From Enchytraeus crypticus (taxonomy: Eukaryota; Annelida; Clitellata; Enchytraeida; Enchytraeidae): a stretch of 64,000 nucleotides of DNA. The stretch lies in the NCBI GenBank assembly GCA_905160935.1, contig CAJHZI010000695.1, positions 557,501 through 621,500 of the forward strand, in the 5' to 3' direction. This document shows, piece by piece, positions 24,701 to 33,377 of this stretch (position 1 is its first letter; each line of letters opens with the position of its first letter). The notes under the pieces are model-generated. The model was not told the origin of the DNA. It saw only the letters and a list, made by a program, of their open reading frames with translations, and did not search any database. Position numbers and translations under genes: made by a program.

Positions 24701-27189
24701 ATGATTCGAATGATTGATTTTCTATTGTTTAATTGATTAATTGACTGTTTGATTTATGGATTGATTGATTGACTGATTGATTGATAGATTGTTGATTGAT
24801 TGATTGATTGATTGATTGATTAACTGACTGATTGATTGATTGATGGACTGACTGATTGATTGACTTATTGATTGATTGACTGATTGATTAAGTGATTGAT
24901 TGACTGATTGATTGATTGATTGATTGACTGCTTGATTGACGGATTGATTGATAGATTGATTTACTGATTGATTGACTAATTGATTAATTGATTGATTGAC
25001 CAATTGATTGATTGATTGACTGACTGATTGCTTGATTGATTGTGACAGTTAAACTTAAAGAAAGTGCTGCTAGATCGTATGGTACATCTGCTAAGCTGTG
25101 GGTATGTGCTTCCTATATGTCGATACGTGCATGATTGCTGGCAGAAAGGTGACACCGACATCTCTCTCATCAGATACTTCGCTACAGAGGTTTCTCTACT
25201 GATATAGCTATTTCAGCTCTTAGAACTATTGTTAGATTTTTTGTTCCCGTGTTTTGTCCGGATTGTTGGAAGAAATGATCAACCGGTGACTGCACGTGTC
25301 GTAGAAGGAGACTAAAGCACTAAGATCCACACCAACGTCAGAAAGGGCATTCGGTTGATGAGCGCCTAGGCTCCGGAAATTGCTGCAAAAATTTAAACTA
25401 ATGGAAAAGTCTCAAATAGGGGATTGGCTGATGGATGATATGATGTAGGACAGAGAGGATTTGAAACAGTCTATTCGTATCCCGACCCTAGTTAAGCTGG
25501 GATTCAAGGGAAGATGATGATGGTGATGTTGATAACTATTGTTAGTTCATTACTCTTACTCTTAATTCTCTCTAATCTCAAACTAAATTCTCTCTACTCT
25601 TTGTTATTTTCTCGAAGTTTTTTTTCTCACAAATATAACTGCAATGTATTCAGTAGCAAAAGCTAGTGTTAACGTCAGTTTCCTCACTCGAAAGCGATGT
25701 TATTGACGACGAGCCCAGGATTTGAACCCAGCACATACTGATACGTGGTCGAGTATCGACCGCGTATCAGTATTGGCTGATTGTTGGTACTAGATATAGC
25801 CCCGCCCTACACAGCAGAGTCATGATTTGATTGGCTGATTGTTGGTACTAGATATCATAGCCCCGCCGTACACAGCAGAGTCATGATTTGATTGGTTGAT
25901 TGTAGGTACTAGATATCATAGCCCCGCCCTACGCAGCAGAGTTTGTTCAGATCTTCTATCCACTCATAGACAGCGAGGACATCACGGGTTCACTGCGCAC
26001 CCTGGCGGGCAATGACCCTGTCTCAGAGTTCATCAGTATGTAGCTCCGTATCTTAGATAAATTAACTTTTTCCATCTTGCTTGACTGTTTTTTTATCTCC
26101 GGACCGGCACCGTTTAGGATCTTTTCACTCTCTTCAGCACCTGTTTTTTTAGATCACTTCGGGTGAATCGATTTTTGGTGACATGTGATAGGGGGACGTC
26201 CCTGACATCATCCTTGTATGAGGAAACGGACGTTAAATTTGTATTATTTTTATTTTTTATTTTTTTTAAATTACCCCGCTGTAAAGAACCTGGGGTTTGA
26301 TAAAAACGATTCAAGCAATACGTGCTGAATCGCCGCCCGGCTACTCGAGGTCATCAATCGGCTTAAAAGAATTGTTGAGGCAGACTGCATGAAATCTTTG
26401 CAAAGTCATGGAAAGCCTTTGCCAAAGAAAATATGTCTCTCGCTTATTGCCTAGTTCAACGTTAGTTGTTTCTCCTGATGAACGCTACACTTGAACCCTG
26501 CACCTACTGATCTGCGGTCAGATAACCTACCAGTGTACTTTCAGCTCCGCCCACTATCGTTTGTTGCGCTTGCCAATGTGTCAAATCAGTTTGAATCATC
26601 ATATTGAATCAAATTTATTTCACTTTAGGCTACATCTTATGCAAGAAATATATGAGATAAAGTGAAAAAGGCCACGAAAGCACTGGCATGTGCTCTGAAC
26701 AAACGTAGCCAAAATAAATCATATAAAGTAGTTAAAAGATTACAGCAAATCAAGACATTCAATCCTGCACATCGCAACATGCTTCACAATACCCCATTCT
26801 CCATCAAATACCAGTTTTCTATCGATAGTCTGTATTTGTTGGTGAAAAGTGTGTTACGATTTCATGCCACTTACCTCTATCCAAAGTTTAACTCTTAACT
26901 ACGTAACTCATTACCATTGTAACTTAATTGGATTAGTAGGTTAATCAAATTAATTTATTAATATTAATGCATGATGTTATTGTTGTTTCAGGACGTCATA
27001 TTGTTGTTGTTGTACTAACCCTTATTATCACAACTCTGTATCTATTTATCGTTTTATTTGCGCGTGATGTTGATGTTGTTGTTGTTGTGCTAACCGCTAC
27101 TATCACAACTCTGTATCTATTTATCTTTTTATCAGCTTGTTATTGTTGTTGTTGCAGGACACTGTAAAGAGAATCATGATATTTCTTAG
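12013..27189 (+). CDS. NELFCD: Negative elongation factor C/D (TH1-like), complete, 16 exons
   Basis: The NELF-C/D subunit sits in the four-subunit NELF complex that, with DSIF, holds RNA polymerase II paused near promoters. Exons: 12,013-12,078; 12,823-12,941; 13,372-13,481; 13,946-14,058; 14,902-15,009; 16,190-16,342; 17,816-17,946; 18,249-18,369; 19,737-19,803; 20,418-20,530; 21,059-21,195; 21,832-21,946; 22,683-22,778; 25,049-25,189; 25,906-26,035; 27,158-27,189. All have GT/AG junctions and phases fit, giving 583 residues (human about 590). Recognised blocks: an acidic N-terminus, RDYIMEP-like [92 protein letters not shown] and a C-terminal HCKEN. The start codon opens an acidic stretch as in the family. 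Exons 9-16 are partly repeated inverted at 35.2-41.4 kb. Confidence 0.97.
12255..12416 (-). mobile_element. LINE 3' tail scrap (CR1/L2-like family)
   Basis: The words TTAGAGTACTACTGTTGTC and ATCGAGCACTGTGGA, GATGAGCAGAGTG and GGAATGGAGGTTTACGTG match 48,420-48,570, where they follow a LINE ORF end on the minus strand. Only the non-coding tail is present. It lies in NELFCD intron 1. Confidence 0.65.
12450..12680 (-). mobile_element. LINE 3' tail scrap, second copy
   Basis: Begins again with TTAGAGTGCTACTGTCATCA and CATCGAGCACTG, then continues with sequence related to 43,100-43,215 (CTGATCACAACCCTTGGACA against the LINE copy there). Tandem to the preceding scrap in NELFCD intron 1. Confidence 0.55.
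13516..13577 (+). repeat. Duplicate of NELFCD exon 3 3' edge and its donor
   Basis: The 62-base unit 13,454-13,515 holds the last 28 bases of exon 3, the GTTATA donor and intron sequence. It is repeated at 13,516-13,577 and the start is seen a third time at 13,578-13,586. One base differs in the exon part, turning Trp TGG to TAG. Confidence 0.9.
14078..14216 (+). repeat. Short element with (ATTG)n tail, copy 3
   Basis: Third copy of the element at 8,588-8,702, with GTTGCTTTGGCGCC, TGACATTACCGTATGG, GAACCGGACGTTAAACTC and an ATTGATTG tail to about 14,211. It begins about 20 bases after the NELFCD exon 4 donor. Confidence 0.7.
14614..14692 (+). repeat. Fragment of repeat D with (ATG)n end
   Basis: CCCGACCCTAGTTAAACTGG followed by GATTTAAGGGAGGATGATGA matches the end of the 280-bp repeat D (21,225-21,500 and 25,262-25,530). 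A related end lies at 5,536-5,572. Confidence 0.6.
15055..15150 (+). repeat. Short repeat shared with a COPS4 intron
   Basis: TGAACTCTTTCTGTAATGTA, GTCTCGAAGACCGATTTCGG and GTTTTCGTTGTTAATAAT here are the inverted form of 51,283-51,365. It lies in NELFCD intron 5. The family is not recognised. Confidence 0.7.
15452..15595 (+). repeat. Diverged SINE-A-like element
   Basis: TGTTGGCAAGTTGCTCGACCA, GGGTTCAAATACTG and AACAGGAAACTGATGTTAAAC followed by TTAGCTTTTTT follow the SINE-A plan at lower similarity, suggesting an older copy or sister family. Confidence 0.5.
15865..16184 (+). repeat. (ATTG)n array ending 6 bases before NELFCD exon 6
   Basis: About 320 bases of TGATTGAT with TGACTGAT variants run straight up to the GGACACAG acceptor of exon 6. 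Each ATTGATTG contains TTGAT, a YTNAY branch-point-like word. Confidence 0.95.
16400..16475 (+). repeat. Short element with (ATT)n tail
   Basis: GGGGGGACGTCCTTGATATC, TATAGGGAAATGGACGTTAA and a TTATTATTATTATTATTA tail. Relatives lie at 21,735-21,805 and 26,188-26,260. It resembles the ATTG-tailed element in its GGACGTTAAA end and differs in tail unit. Confidence 0.6.
16700..16838 (+). repeat. SINE-A copy in NELFCD intron 6
   Basis: Complete SINE-A with B-box GGTTCAAATCC. The A-box region is changed (GTGGCAACCGCGGAAAG). Confidence 0.85.
17260..17375 (+). mobile_element. RTE-like LINE 3' UTR fragment
   Basis: CCCACTCGTATGAGAAAATA, AGCGGAAGACAGAATAAG, TATATACCATGGACCAGCC and GGCAGTGCACTAGGAGAG match the 3' UTR of the copy at 1,375-1,480. 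NELFCD intron 6. Confidence 0.75.
18498..18720. repeat. (AT)n microsatellite
   Basis: Some 220 bases of nearly pure AT dinucleotide in NELFCD intron 8, just before the outer edge of the inverted duplication. Confidence 0.95.
18766..18965 (-). mobile_element. RTE-like LINE 3' UTR fragment
   Basis: Inverted match to the LINE end (TAGTGCACTGCCTACTGGCA, GGTCCATGGTATATAATGCC, ACATACGAGTGGATCTTTAA, TTCTTGGGGGATTCTGC). The outer boundary of the inverted duplication (18,799) falls inside it. Confidence 0.75.
20208..20292 (+). repeat. SINE-A copy, 3' truncated
   Basis: Head, A-box region and B-box are present, then the match breaks at CTCGCC|AGGATTT. The inverted arm has a longer copy at the equivalent place (39,885-39,994). 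Confidence 0.8.
20757..20902 (+). repeat. SINE-A copy in NELFCD intron 10
   Basis: Complete SINE-A with an extra few bases before the GATCAGTATG block; the B-box is changed to ATTCAAATCTT. It has no counterpart in the inverted arm. Confidence 0.85.
20965..21055 (+). repeat. (ATTG)n array ending at NELFCD exon 11 acceptor
   Basis: TGATTGAT units run directly into the GATTAG acceptor; exon 11 starts at 21,059. Confidence 0.95.
21225..21500 (+). repeat. Repeat D, about 280 bp
   Basis: Runs from TCATCATCATCTTCTCTTG through GGGTCGGGATACGAATGG and TTCTGACGTTGGTGTGGATC to GACACGTGCAGTCACCGGTT and AACCCGGACATAACACGG. It is found inverted at 25,262-25,530 with high similarity, and in the noisy right arm at 39,440-39,690. 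Family unknown. Confidence 0.8.
21735..21806 (+). repeat. Short element with (ATT)n tail
   Basis: GACGTCCCTGACATCATTCC, GGGGAAACGGACGTGAAACC and a TTATTATTATTATTATT tail. It ends 25 bases before NELFCD exon 12. Confidence 0.6.
21985..22240. repeat. 33-bp minisatellite in NELFCD intron 12
   Basis: About seven units of TGTGCCGATACTTGTGACCA plus CACCCACTTCTAC. Because 33 is divisible by 3 the array stays open in several frames on both strands. Degraded units are seen inverted at 38,750-38,960. Confidence 0.95.
23165..24355 (+). mobile_element. LINE with reverse-transcriptase domain, 5'-truncated
   Basis: An ORF at 23,238-23,618 carries the RT palm and fingers motifs [15 protein letters not shown] and [12 protein letters not shown] (catalytic YADD) and FNIDKS. 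A second frame at 23,709-24,230 continues with the downstream region ([23 protein letters not shown]). At least one frame break lies between them (23,618-23,709). AATAAA at 24,340 is near the 3' end. Non-LTR type; the exact clade is not certain. It lies in NELFCD intron 13 in the same orientation as the gene. Confidence 0.85.
24415..25040 (+). repeat. (ATTG)n array with a 119-bp higher-order repeat, before NELFCD exon 14
   Basis: TGATTGAT units run for over 600 bases to the TGTGACAG acceptor (exon 14 at 25,049). Within it, a 119-base period (TTTACTGATTGAATGATTCG at 24,451, 24,570 and 24,689) marks secondary expansion. Confidence 0.95.
25262..25530 (-). repeat. Repeat D, inverted copy
   Basis: Reverse-complement match to 21,225-21,500, in NELFCD intron 14. 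Confidence 0.8.
25659..25761 (-). repeat. SINE-A copy, 5' truncated
   Basis: Inverted SINE-A with tail, body and B-box, ending within the head where the splice-junction minisatellite begins. Confidence 0.8.
25772..25941 (+). repeat. Minisatellite made of the NELFCD intron 14 / exon 15 junction
   Basis: Two 58-61-base units precede the true exon 15 start at 25,906. Each contains intron end, junction and the first 36 bases of the exon (VLDIIAPPY plus TAE against the exon's AAE). GTACTAG starts at 25,787, 25,845 and 25,906. The two copies have TTG where the functional acceptor has TAG. Six more units lie inverted at 31,541-31,915. Confidence 0.95.
26188..26392 (+). repeat. (ATT)-tailed element followed by the 120-bp repeat of 3.7 kb
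   Basis: 26,188-26,260 matches the short ATT-tailed element. 26,273-26,392 is nearly identical to 3,712-3,835. Both lie in NELFCD intron 15. Confidence 0.75.
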
Positions 27190-27214
27190 CAAGATGAAGC
27201 CGTCGATATGGAAT

Positions 27215-27312
27215 CTCTCTCTCTATTAATCTCGCTCTCTCTCTCTCTCTGTTTCACTCTCTCTCTCTCTCTCTCTCTCGCTATCTATCTATCTCTCTCT
27301 CTCTCTCCCTAG
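27215..27312. repeat. (CT)n microsatellite after NELFCD stop
   Basis: CT-rich run just downstream of the NELFCD stop codon, repeated as a GA run in the inverted arm (35,570-35,640). Confidence 0.9.
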
Positions 27313-27661
27313 CACTAGTGGATCAGTAAATCGTACATTCTAATAAACTGGCAGCATTTCTCTTCATATTGTTGTTAATTGACTGAGGGTCATTGTACTT
27401 GTTTGTCTCTCAGCTATGCAGTAACTCATACCGAGTCTAGGTCCTCAGCCTCAGTCATATCATTATCAGTGTAAATCTATGTGCTACTTGTAATGAAATT
27501 TGATATGAGGTTTGGCAGATATTCCTTATTGTTATTATTATACTTTACAGAATAAGGAAGTCTGCTAATTTTGCTTAGAAAATTGACTTGTGCATACTTA
27601 TTGAAAGCATTGACTGCTATAAGTTATCGCTCATTATCTGTCCAAGTGCGCACTTATCTAT

Positions 27662-27800
27662 GGCTGGTGCCAGTGGCGAAGTCGGTAAGATACTCGACCG
27701 CGGATCAGTATGTGCGGGGTTCAAATCCTGGGCTCTCCCGTCACTGACATTGCTTTCTGGTGAGGAAACTGACGTTAACATTAGCTTTTTAGCTTTACTT
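27662..27800 (+). repeat. SINE-A copy at the inner edge of the left arm
   Basis: Complete SINE-A with A-box and B-box. Its inverted counterpart is at 35,155-35,279. Confidence 0.85.
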
Positions 27801-27849
27801 CTGAAATCAGTATGTTTAACACGTGCATATATCCCTGCTTAAAGCAGTA

Positions 27850-27990
27850 ACAACAATTAGAGTGCTACTGCTGTCAATGACAACACCGAGCACTACGAAA
27901 CCAAGTCAAGCAGGAAGTTGTTCCATAAATGGTGCTAATCCAGCTTCCCAAAAGCCAGTCCAAGATTACACACGAATGTCTGTGTGGTAC
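27850..27990 (-). mobile_element. LINE 3' tail scrap (CR1/L2-like family)
   Basis: TTAGAGTGCTACTGCTGTCA and CACCGAGCACTACGAAACC match the non-coding tail of the copies at 43,013, 48,045 and 48,420. Confidence 0.6.
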
Positions 27991-28275
27991 ATGATCTAGA
28001 GGCTGCTAGAGATTGATAGCTTCTGTTATTCATTGGGGAATTCTATGCAGACAATTTTCATTCGTGTGCTTATTGTTTGTAGTAACCTCTTTCATTAATT
28101 AATTTCATATTTAGAGAGAAATAGAATATAATTAGAGCTGGTAGGGTCGTGAGTTCGTGAGAAGGATGAGATTTTACTTACAAATTTATTTATTTTTATA
28201 CATTGTATAATAAAAACAGATAATTTACTTTGTTTCGTGTGCTGTATCGTACTTTAGTTATACTATCTCTCTCTC

Positions 28276-28436
28276 TCTCTCTCGTAGTGCACTTCCTACT
28301 GGCATGTCAATAGTATATAACGCCTCTACTCATCTCTATCTACCGTCGTTCTCTTTATGTCCACAAACGAGTGGATCTTTAAATTATTTATAACACTCCT
28401 TTTGATATCCTATTATTCTTGGGGGATTCTGCATAT
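28276..28436 (-). mobile_element. RTE-like LINE 3' UTR fragment
   Basis: Same inverted 3' UTR block as 18,766-18,940 (GTGCACTTCCTACTGGCATG, GAGTGGATCTTTAAATTATT, TTGGGGGATTCTGC). Confidence 0.75.
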
Positions 28437-28455
28437 TCAGTTATGCTATATGAAA

Positions 28456-28691
28456 AAGTAAACACGCATTATAGTGAATAATCGACTGTGTTGATCTCTA
28501 TCACTTTTAAAACCGCATGTTTAATCCGTTAGGCAATTTAGTCCATTTTCCGTATAACCAGTCCAATGAATGTCCGAGATTTTACTCTCAGATCAGCGCG
28601 GCTGGGATTCGAACCAACGAGGGTTCAATTCACCTAAGGATCTGTCATTTAAAACTTCATGACGTTATCATTACGCTATTAAGACATTCTA
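28456..28691 (-). repeat. SINE-B copy (tRNA-derived)
   Basis: The family reads in sense from GAATGTCTTAATAGCGTAGG (A-box region) through a B-box GGGTTCGAATCC to TGCCTAACGGTTTAAACATG and CACTATAATGCGTGTTTAC. This copy is inverted, with a changed B-box. Confidence 0.85.
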
Positions 28692-28904
28692 AATATGAGA
28701 ACATTAATTGCACCTATATTGTTTTGTGAGTATTTCATTCACAACAGCTCGCTCCTGAACATCGGTTTAGTTTTTAGTTGTGTTCTGTTCTGTGTCAATA
28801 GGACTCCTATAGACTGGTTGTCCCAGTAGCTCGGAGTGGAGCGTCAGGTAACGTCGTGAAATGTTAAATCATCTATCCACGTGTGTATTGAGCTGCAGAC
28901 TGAG

Positions 28905-29158
28905 TGATAATCCAGTTCTCAATACATGCTGATGACCCAGTTCTCAATACATGCTGTTGACCCGGTCCTCAACACATGCTGATGACACAGTTCTCAATAC
29001 ATGCTGATGATCCAGTTCTCAATACATGCTGATGACCCAGTTCTCAATACATGCTGATGACCCAGTTCTCAATACATGCTGATGACCCAGTTCTCAATAC
29101 ATGCTGTTGACCCAGTTCTCAATACATGCTGTAGACCCAGTTCTCAATACATGCCCAA
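28905..29158. repeat. Minisatellite, about 25-bp unit, roughly ten copies
   Basis: Units are GACCCAGTTCTCAATACATG plus CTGAT, with few substitutions, ending at ATGCCCAAC. Confidence 0.95.
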
Positions 29159-29295
29159 CATACTCTAGTATCTAGTGTGCAGTAGATGTAGAATACAGCA
29201 TGCACCATTCGGTTCATTCGATTCGCCATCTCCAATTTAAACACAAAAAGAGTGACTGATATGACAGTGTATGATTTGTTCTTCGAAAGTTCCAC

Positions 29296-29705
29296 TATAG
29301 ACCTTTTATAATATGTAGCGGTAATTCTGTTCACATAATAAACAAAGCCTATAATGGGGAAACGGGAAGGGGAGTGTGCTTATATTTCCGGCTGGCAATA
29401 TTCGATATATTCCAATATATTTAATATATTTTTCGTAATTTGTTAAAAGAATGGTGTTTTAATAATTACAAAAAATTATATTTCCATTACTTATCAAATG
29501 ATGATAAACATATTTCTTAATTTACGTTTAATATATGTCTATATTGATTATCTAGAGAGGATATATTACATTTTTACGATAAATTACGATGCAGTTGCCT
29601 GGCAAAAAACAATTATGTTTATGATTGTACGGTGGCGCCTCCTAGCGAAAGAAAAAATATAAAGTGCGATTTTCTAAAGCAAACACCTTTTATGTAAGGT
29701 CTATA
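29296..29705. mobile_element. Possible MITE with TATAGACCTT inverted ends
   Basis: TATAGACCTTTTATAA at the left end and the reverse complement of TTATGTAAGGTCTATA at the right end form 16-base inverted termini with two mismatches, 410 bases apart. The flanking TA could be a target duplication of Tc1/mariner type. No ORF is seen and no second copy was noticed. Confidence 0.35.
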
Positions 29706-30228
29706 ATGTCTGGATAAAGCTAATGTTAACGGCAGCTTCCTCATTCGAAGGGATGTCAGTGTGGCTGAGTGAGCCTATAAGTTATGTTACAATTTTATAA
29801 CAACTTCCCCAAGTTGAATCCAATCTTACAATTACAACGTCTTCAATCAAGTTCCTAATGTATGTATATAAAGAAAAGAAATACCTAGATAAAAGACCAG
29901 TCCGTCAGCTGCAAGAGTACAAGTTAATTCTTACCTTACTCAAGAAATATATGTTCTGCAAGCACATATTAATTTTATATTCATGTAAAGATGTATTTAG
30001 CTATAAACTATTAACAAAAAATATAGAATAGGAATAAGTTCCTTAATCTATGAGTTATGAAAATAACAACTTGAATTATGGTCTAATTCAAGTTGTAGAA
30101 TACTACTTAAGCACCATACTCAAACTATTTATGTTGTATACTGTCCATACGTATATAAATATCGGTATGTATTTTGTATACGCAGGTTTTGCATAGTGCC
30201 ATACGAACATTTTTTACAACGAGATCAT

Positions 30229-30487
30229 AGAATGTCTTAATAGCGTAGGGGTAACGTCATGAAGTTCTAAATGACAGATCCTGAGGTGAATAGAATCCTC
30301 GTGGGTTCGAATCCCGGCCGCGCTGATCTGAGAGTAAAATCTCTGACATTCACTGGACTGGTTACACGGAAAATGGAATAAATTGCCTAACGGTTTAAAC
30401 ATGTGGTGTTAAACAGTGATAGATATCAGATATAGATATCAGTGATAGATAGTTGATCATTTCACTATAATGCGTGTTTACTTTTTT
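30229..30487 (+). repeat. SINE-B copy
   Basis: Complete SINE-B in plus orientation, with A-box region, intact GGGTTCGAATCCC B-box and the GTTTAAACATG end. Confidence 0.9.
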
Positions 30488-30929
30488 AAAAAAGGTTTAA
30501 GACAATAAGTGTAGTGACTGAAGAAAGCAGAAGACGAAATGAATATGGCCACACCTCTTGTAATTTGTAAACAAAATTTATAATTACTTTACGCAATTTA
30601 TACCAAGAAGCATCATAATCAAACAGTTAGGAATATTTCTCATTTTTTTAAATTTTAAACTCTTGCATAGTCACATGTAAATTCTATGGTTCACTAGTGA
30701 TCAGAAGCTCTTAGTCTTGGTATAATATCGAATCGAATATTTAACTTAGTCACAACTTGCAACCCCTCGCCTAATAGCAAGTTCGTAGAATGCCACATTG
30801 CTACTTTAAGTTAAAACTGAAAGGAATTTCACCTATTGATTTCACTGATTTGGAGAACTATATCGTATATCAACTGAGAGGTCTGCTTGAAGTTTAGAAT
30901 TCAATTGTCTCGGATATTTCGCGTGAATC

Positions 30930-33130
30930 ATGGCAGGAAACAGTGAGACTGTTGTTACGCCGCACATCGTGCAGGGGCGGGGTACAGAGCAAGATCCCTG
31001 TAGAGTGGGAGTGGTGGGAAATCCCAACGCTAGGATTGTCCGGATTGTTCACGTCTCTGACACGCACGAGGCACACAACTCTGTACCCATACCTGACGGG
31101 GACATATTGATACATTCAGGTACATCTATGATGTTTTTAACGATAGATTCCGAGGTGAATTGAACTCTCGTGGGTTCATTACTCAGCCGCACTGAGCTGA
31201 GAGTAAAATCTCGGATATTCACTGGACTGGTTACATGGAAAATGGACTAAGTTGCCTAACGGGTTAAACATATATTAAAAAGTGATAGATATCAACATAG
31301 TTGATAATTTCACTATAATGCGTGTTTTTTATCTACTCAGTTGATAAATATCGTTTACATCGCCGAAACCATTTTACATTTGCCTAAGCAATACATCACC
31401 TAAAGAGGATTTACATTTTCTACAGCATTATATGTCACCTAATAGTATTATTAACATCCTAAGTGAAAGGATGACTGATACTTGGCTGCAGTTTAAGCAA
31501 TTTAATATTTAGGTTGATTTCAATGGCTCATCTAACTGTAAGTCATGGGTGGAGCTATGATATCTAGTACCTAAAATCAGCCAATCAAATCATGACTCTG
31601 ATGCATAGGGCGGATCTATGATATCTAGTACCTAAAATCATCCAATCAAATCATGACTCTGATGCATAGGGCGGAGCTATGATATCTAGTTCCTACAATC
31701 AACCAATCAAATCATGACTCTGCTGTGTAGGGCGGGGCTATGATATCTAGTACTTACTATCAACCAATCAAATCATGCCTCTGCTGTGTAGGGCTGAGCT
31801 ATGATATGTAGTATATCCTACAATCAACCAATCAAATCATGACTCTGCTGTGTAGGGCAGGGCTATGATATCTAGTACCAACAATCAACCAATCAAATCA
31901 TGTCTCTGCTATGCTGGCTAGTTGTGCAACATCTGCTACCAGTTCAGCTAGTAGACCGAGACATAAACCTTTTTTACTCCTGTGCATTTACATACATATC
32001 ATCTAAATAGTCTTCCTACATTGTTCAGCATTTAAACATCTTTAGATGTCACTAAATCTTCACTAGAAATCATTGTAACACTTATTCTAAAATGTATCTC
32101 AACTTTCAGGTGACTTTGCCAAGTATCACTGCATAAGCAATGTTACTTTCTTGGACCTGCTGGCTGAGATAGACAAGTTCTTTGCTGGTCTCCCCCACAA
32201 GCACAAGATATTTGTCGCAGGCAACCACGACATGTGCCTAGTAGGGCAACCACTGGAGAGAATCAGGGCCCGGCTGCCCAATGGGCTCTACCTGCAGGAC
32301 AACTCCGTGCTGGTAACTTTATTAATAATTATAATAATAACAATATAATAATAATAATAGTAAGTATTATATATATTATATATAGTCTGTGCTGGTAACT
32401 TTAATAAGTGTTCGATGCTTAGTATTTAGTAAAAAGCTGGTAAAGCTAATGTTAACGTCAGTCTCCTCACTCGAAATATAATATGCTGGAGCCAGTGCGA
32501 TGTCAGTAAGATATTCAACCGTGGATCAGTATGTGCGGGGTTCAAATCCTGGGCTCGCCCATCACTGACATCACTTTCGAGTGAGGAAACTGACTTTAAC
32601 ATTAGCTTTTAGCTTTACATGGGCTGAGTCTTATGGATTTGAAGTCTGTGTTTGCGTGTAACGAAGATATTGCAGTGCACAGAGAGAGAGAGAGGGAAAG
32701 AGAGAGAGATAGAGAGAGAGATAATACACAAAGAGAATAAGGGTGAGAGATAATATAGAGAGAGAGGGGATGAGAGGGAAAGAGAAAAGATAGAGTGAAC
32801 AGAACGTGAAGAGAGAGAGTGAGAGAGAGAGAGAGACTAGTTCTTAACCTGTAAAATATTCATCAATGTAGAATATTCATCAATAAAGAGAGAGAGAGAT
32901 ACAAAGTTGACTTCAATGCAACATCTTCATCTTTCTCTTCACTCTACATTGACACGGAGTGTTACTGGATGTCTGTAGGTGGAGGGACTGAGGATCTATG
33001 GCTCTCCGTGGACTGGAAAGAGAAGATCTCCAGCCAATGGATTCATCTGCCCCTATCCAGAACTCGGCAAGTACTGGATACTCATTCCCAAAGACACTGA
33101 CGTTCTTGTTACACACTCTCCTCCGCACAG
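30930..33130 (+). CDS. MPPED1/2-type metallophosphoesterase, 3' end not found
   Basis: Three exons are read: 30,930-31,119 (ATG start), 32,110-32,312 and 32,979-33,130, with GT/AG sites and matching phases, giving 181 complete codons. The product is a calcineurin-like metallophosphoesterase of the MPPED1/MPPED2 (UPF0046) family, which hydrolyse cyclic nucleotides in vitro. Metal-site motifs seen: VSDTHE (D and H), GDILIHSGDF, AGNHD (catalytic Asn-His), and VTHSPP, together with RIYGSPW typical of the family. The family needs a further exon with GHIHEGYG; the last exon read ends in phase 2 at a good GTTAGC donor, and nothing like that motif was found before or after the inverted arm that starts 2 kb downstream. 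Introns hold SINE-B, a NELFCD-derived array and SINE-A. The lost end may reflect an assembly break or a disrupted gene. Confidence 0.88.
31148..31335 (+). repeat. SINE-B copy, head truncated
   Basis: Matches SINE-B from GAGGTGAATTGAACTCTCG to CACTATAATGCGTG. It starts about 30 bases inside MPPED intron 1. Confidence 0.8.
31541..31915 (-). repeat. Inverted array of the NELFCD exon 15 junction, six units
   Basis: Read on the minus strand, each roughly 61-base unit carries the NELFCD intron 14 end, an acceptor-like TAG, and the first bases of exon 15 (GTACTAGATATCATAG), with CCCCGCCCTACACAGCAGAG-like continuation. It sits in intron 1 of the neighbouring phosphoesterase gene, antisense to it and 5.6 kb from the source. 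Confidence 0.95.
32386..32410 (+). repeat. Duplicate of phosphoesterase exon 2 3' edge and donor
   Basis: TCTGTGCTGGTAACTTTAAT repeats 32,304-32,325 (TCCGTGCTGGTAACTTTATT), 82 bases downstream, including the GTAACT donor and nine exon bases. Confidence 0.7.
32444..32617 (+). repeat. SINE-A copy abutting an inverted SINE-A 3' fragment
   Basis: 32,484-32,617 is a full plus-strand SINE-A. 32,444-32,477 is the tail of a minus-strand SINE-A, so two copies meet head to tail in inverted arrangement within 10 bases. Confidence 0.8.
32680..32900. repeat. (GA)n-rich microsatellite
   Basis: GAGAGAGA runs with interruptions in phosphoesterase intron 2, up to about 80 bases before exon 3. Confidence 0.9.
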
Positions 33131-33197
33131 GTTAGCACTGTTGTTGTACCTTTGATGTATAAAAGATTTGATGATCATGCATTAAATTCATTTTATA

Positions 33198-33199
33198 TG

Positions 33200-33268
<69 letters not shown>

Positions 33269-33325
33269 ACTATATATGATATATGTGTGTAAGTATATAA
33301 AAATATACATATATATATATCATTG

Positions 33326-33362
<37 letters not shown>
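33198..33362. repeat. (AT)n microsatellite
   Basis: Pure AT dinucleotide runs at 33,200-33,260 and 33,330-33,360. Confidence 0.95.
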
Positions 33363-33365
<3 letters not shown>

Positions 33366-33377
33366 TAACTATACTTT

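Larger units (their letters stand above)
18799..27800 (+). repeat. Left arm of a large inverted duplication
   Basis: This arm holds NELFCD exons 9-16 and is matched in reverse by 35,155-41,405. Anchors: 18,799 pairs with 41,405 and 20,209 with 39,995 (coordinate sums identical at 60,204, so no net indel over 1.4 kb). At the inner end, 27,460 pairs with 35,431 (sum 62,891), so the right arm is about 2.7 kb shorter overall. Confidence 0.9.
28700..30225. other. Unassigned spacer between NELFCD and the phosphoesterase gene
   Basis: Apart from the 25-bp tandem array and a possible MITE listed separately, this spacer is AT-rich and no coding exon is recognised. Confidence 0.4.

Noticed and set aside
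24737-25003. Minus-strand ORF rich in Asn-Gln-Ser-Ile
   Set aside because: It is the translation of the ATTG tetranucleotide array. Similar ORFs at 52,337-52,606 and 54,601-54,816 have the same origin.
31541-31915. CAAT-box-like array (CCAATCAAATCAT repeats) as a promoter of the phosphoesterase gene
   Set aside because: The repeats are inverted copies of the NELFCD exon 15 junction and lie inside intron 1, after the first coding exon.
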